Assembly (NCBI GenBank): GCA_016865935.1
Contig: VGOB01000005.1
Location: forward strand, 1 to 47,550
DNA: 47,550 nt
From: Chloroflexota bacterium
GTDB lineage: Bacteria; Chloroflexota; Anaerolineae; UBA4142
Direction: 5' to 3'
Shown: positions 47,497 through 47,550 of the stretch, in pieces
How the letters are laid out: the number at the start of each line of letters is the position of its first letter
How positions within the stretch are numbered: position 1 is the first letter of the stretch
The notes under the pieces: model-generated
Databases searched by the model: none
Told to the model about the DNA's origin: nothing
The model's input: the letters and a program-made list of their open reading frames with translations, nothing else
Made by a program: the position numbers and the translations under genes

Positions 47497-47550
47497 ATGA
47501 ATCTACCACCGCGGGTTTCGATAGCGACACCACCACCTTCGGCAAGAGAA
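47497..47550 (+). CDS. start of a plus-strand gene, cut by window edge
   Basis: ATG 47497 has AGGAG six bases upstream and stays open for 18 codons to the end (MNLPPRVSIATPPPSARE). It would be the only plus-strand gene of the window. Eighteen residues are too few to name a family. Confidence 0.4.
   Translation, partial: MNLPPRVSIATPPPSARE

Overview
The window reads like a chromosomal stretch of a Chloroflexota bacterium, probably of the Anaerolineae type. This is inferred from gene content: a LysW-dependent lysine pathway, DUF2298 (Chlor_Arch_YYY) and TIGR03663/Agl23-like membrane glycosyltransferases, and many small toxin-antitoxin-like modules. Nearly every gene lies on the minus strand, so transcription runs from high to low coordinates. 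Host DNA is very rich in CGCG/GCGCGC words; several small accessory genes and the right-hand edge are less so and look acquired. No rRNA, tRNA or CRISPR array was seen, and no gene-free gap exceeds 300 bases.

Layout: 1-171 is the start of an IS transposase cut by the window edge, next to a gene it probably truncated. 847-8088 holds lysY, lysZ, lysJ and lysK of the LysW lysine branch, interleaved with a DUF3800 gene, a UPF0175/DUF3368 pair, a NUDIX hydrolase and unknown genes. 8106-12596 holds an M20 peptidase, two PIN-domain modules, an S51-type peptidase and sucC with a canonical promoter. 12765-38030 is dominated by envelope glycan genes: two flippase-like proteins, two TIGR03663-type proteins, two DUF2298 proteins (one fused to a GT39 domain), another GT39, a methyltransferase, a GT4 and a sugar-nucleotide epimerase. 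Inside it sit an ECF sigma/anti-sigma pair, two secreted proteins, a Uma2 nuclease and a DUF6516 module. 38094-45785 combines a class II aldolase, a GH1 glycosidase, an aspartic protease-like protein, DUF5678, a class III cyclase, a PduP/EutE-type CoA-acylating aldehyde dehydrogenase, a EutN/CcmL microcompartment vertex protein and a dienelactone hydrolase. The end has an undecaprenyl-phosphate sugar transferase, a TIR/nucleotide-hydrolase-like gene and the first codons of a plus-strand gene.

The most unusual signal is not a gene. About sixteen tracts of degenerate 7-bp tandem repeats are scattered through the window. They belong to several sequence families (TGACCGC, TCTGTTG, TTGCGAA, ACTTTGA, GATTTTC, CTTCATC, TTGGAGA, GTCATTT and others). 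In many tracts one family changes into another without loss of the 7-bp register, and in several the left and right halves are complementary, giving heptad hairpins. The tracts occur between genes, at gene ends where they supply start or stop codons, and in frame inside interhelical loops of the membrane glycosyltransferases. They resemble the heptameric STRR repeats of filamentous cyanobacteria. Longer palindromic elements with GTCATTCTGAG or GTGTCATTGCGAG arms accompany them, with one in each junction of the sigma/anti-sigma cassette.
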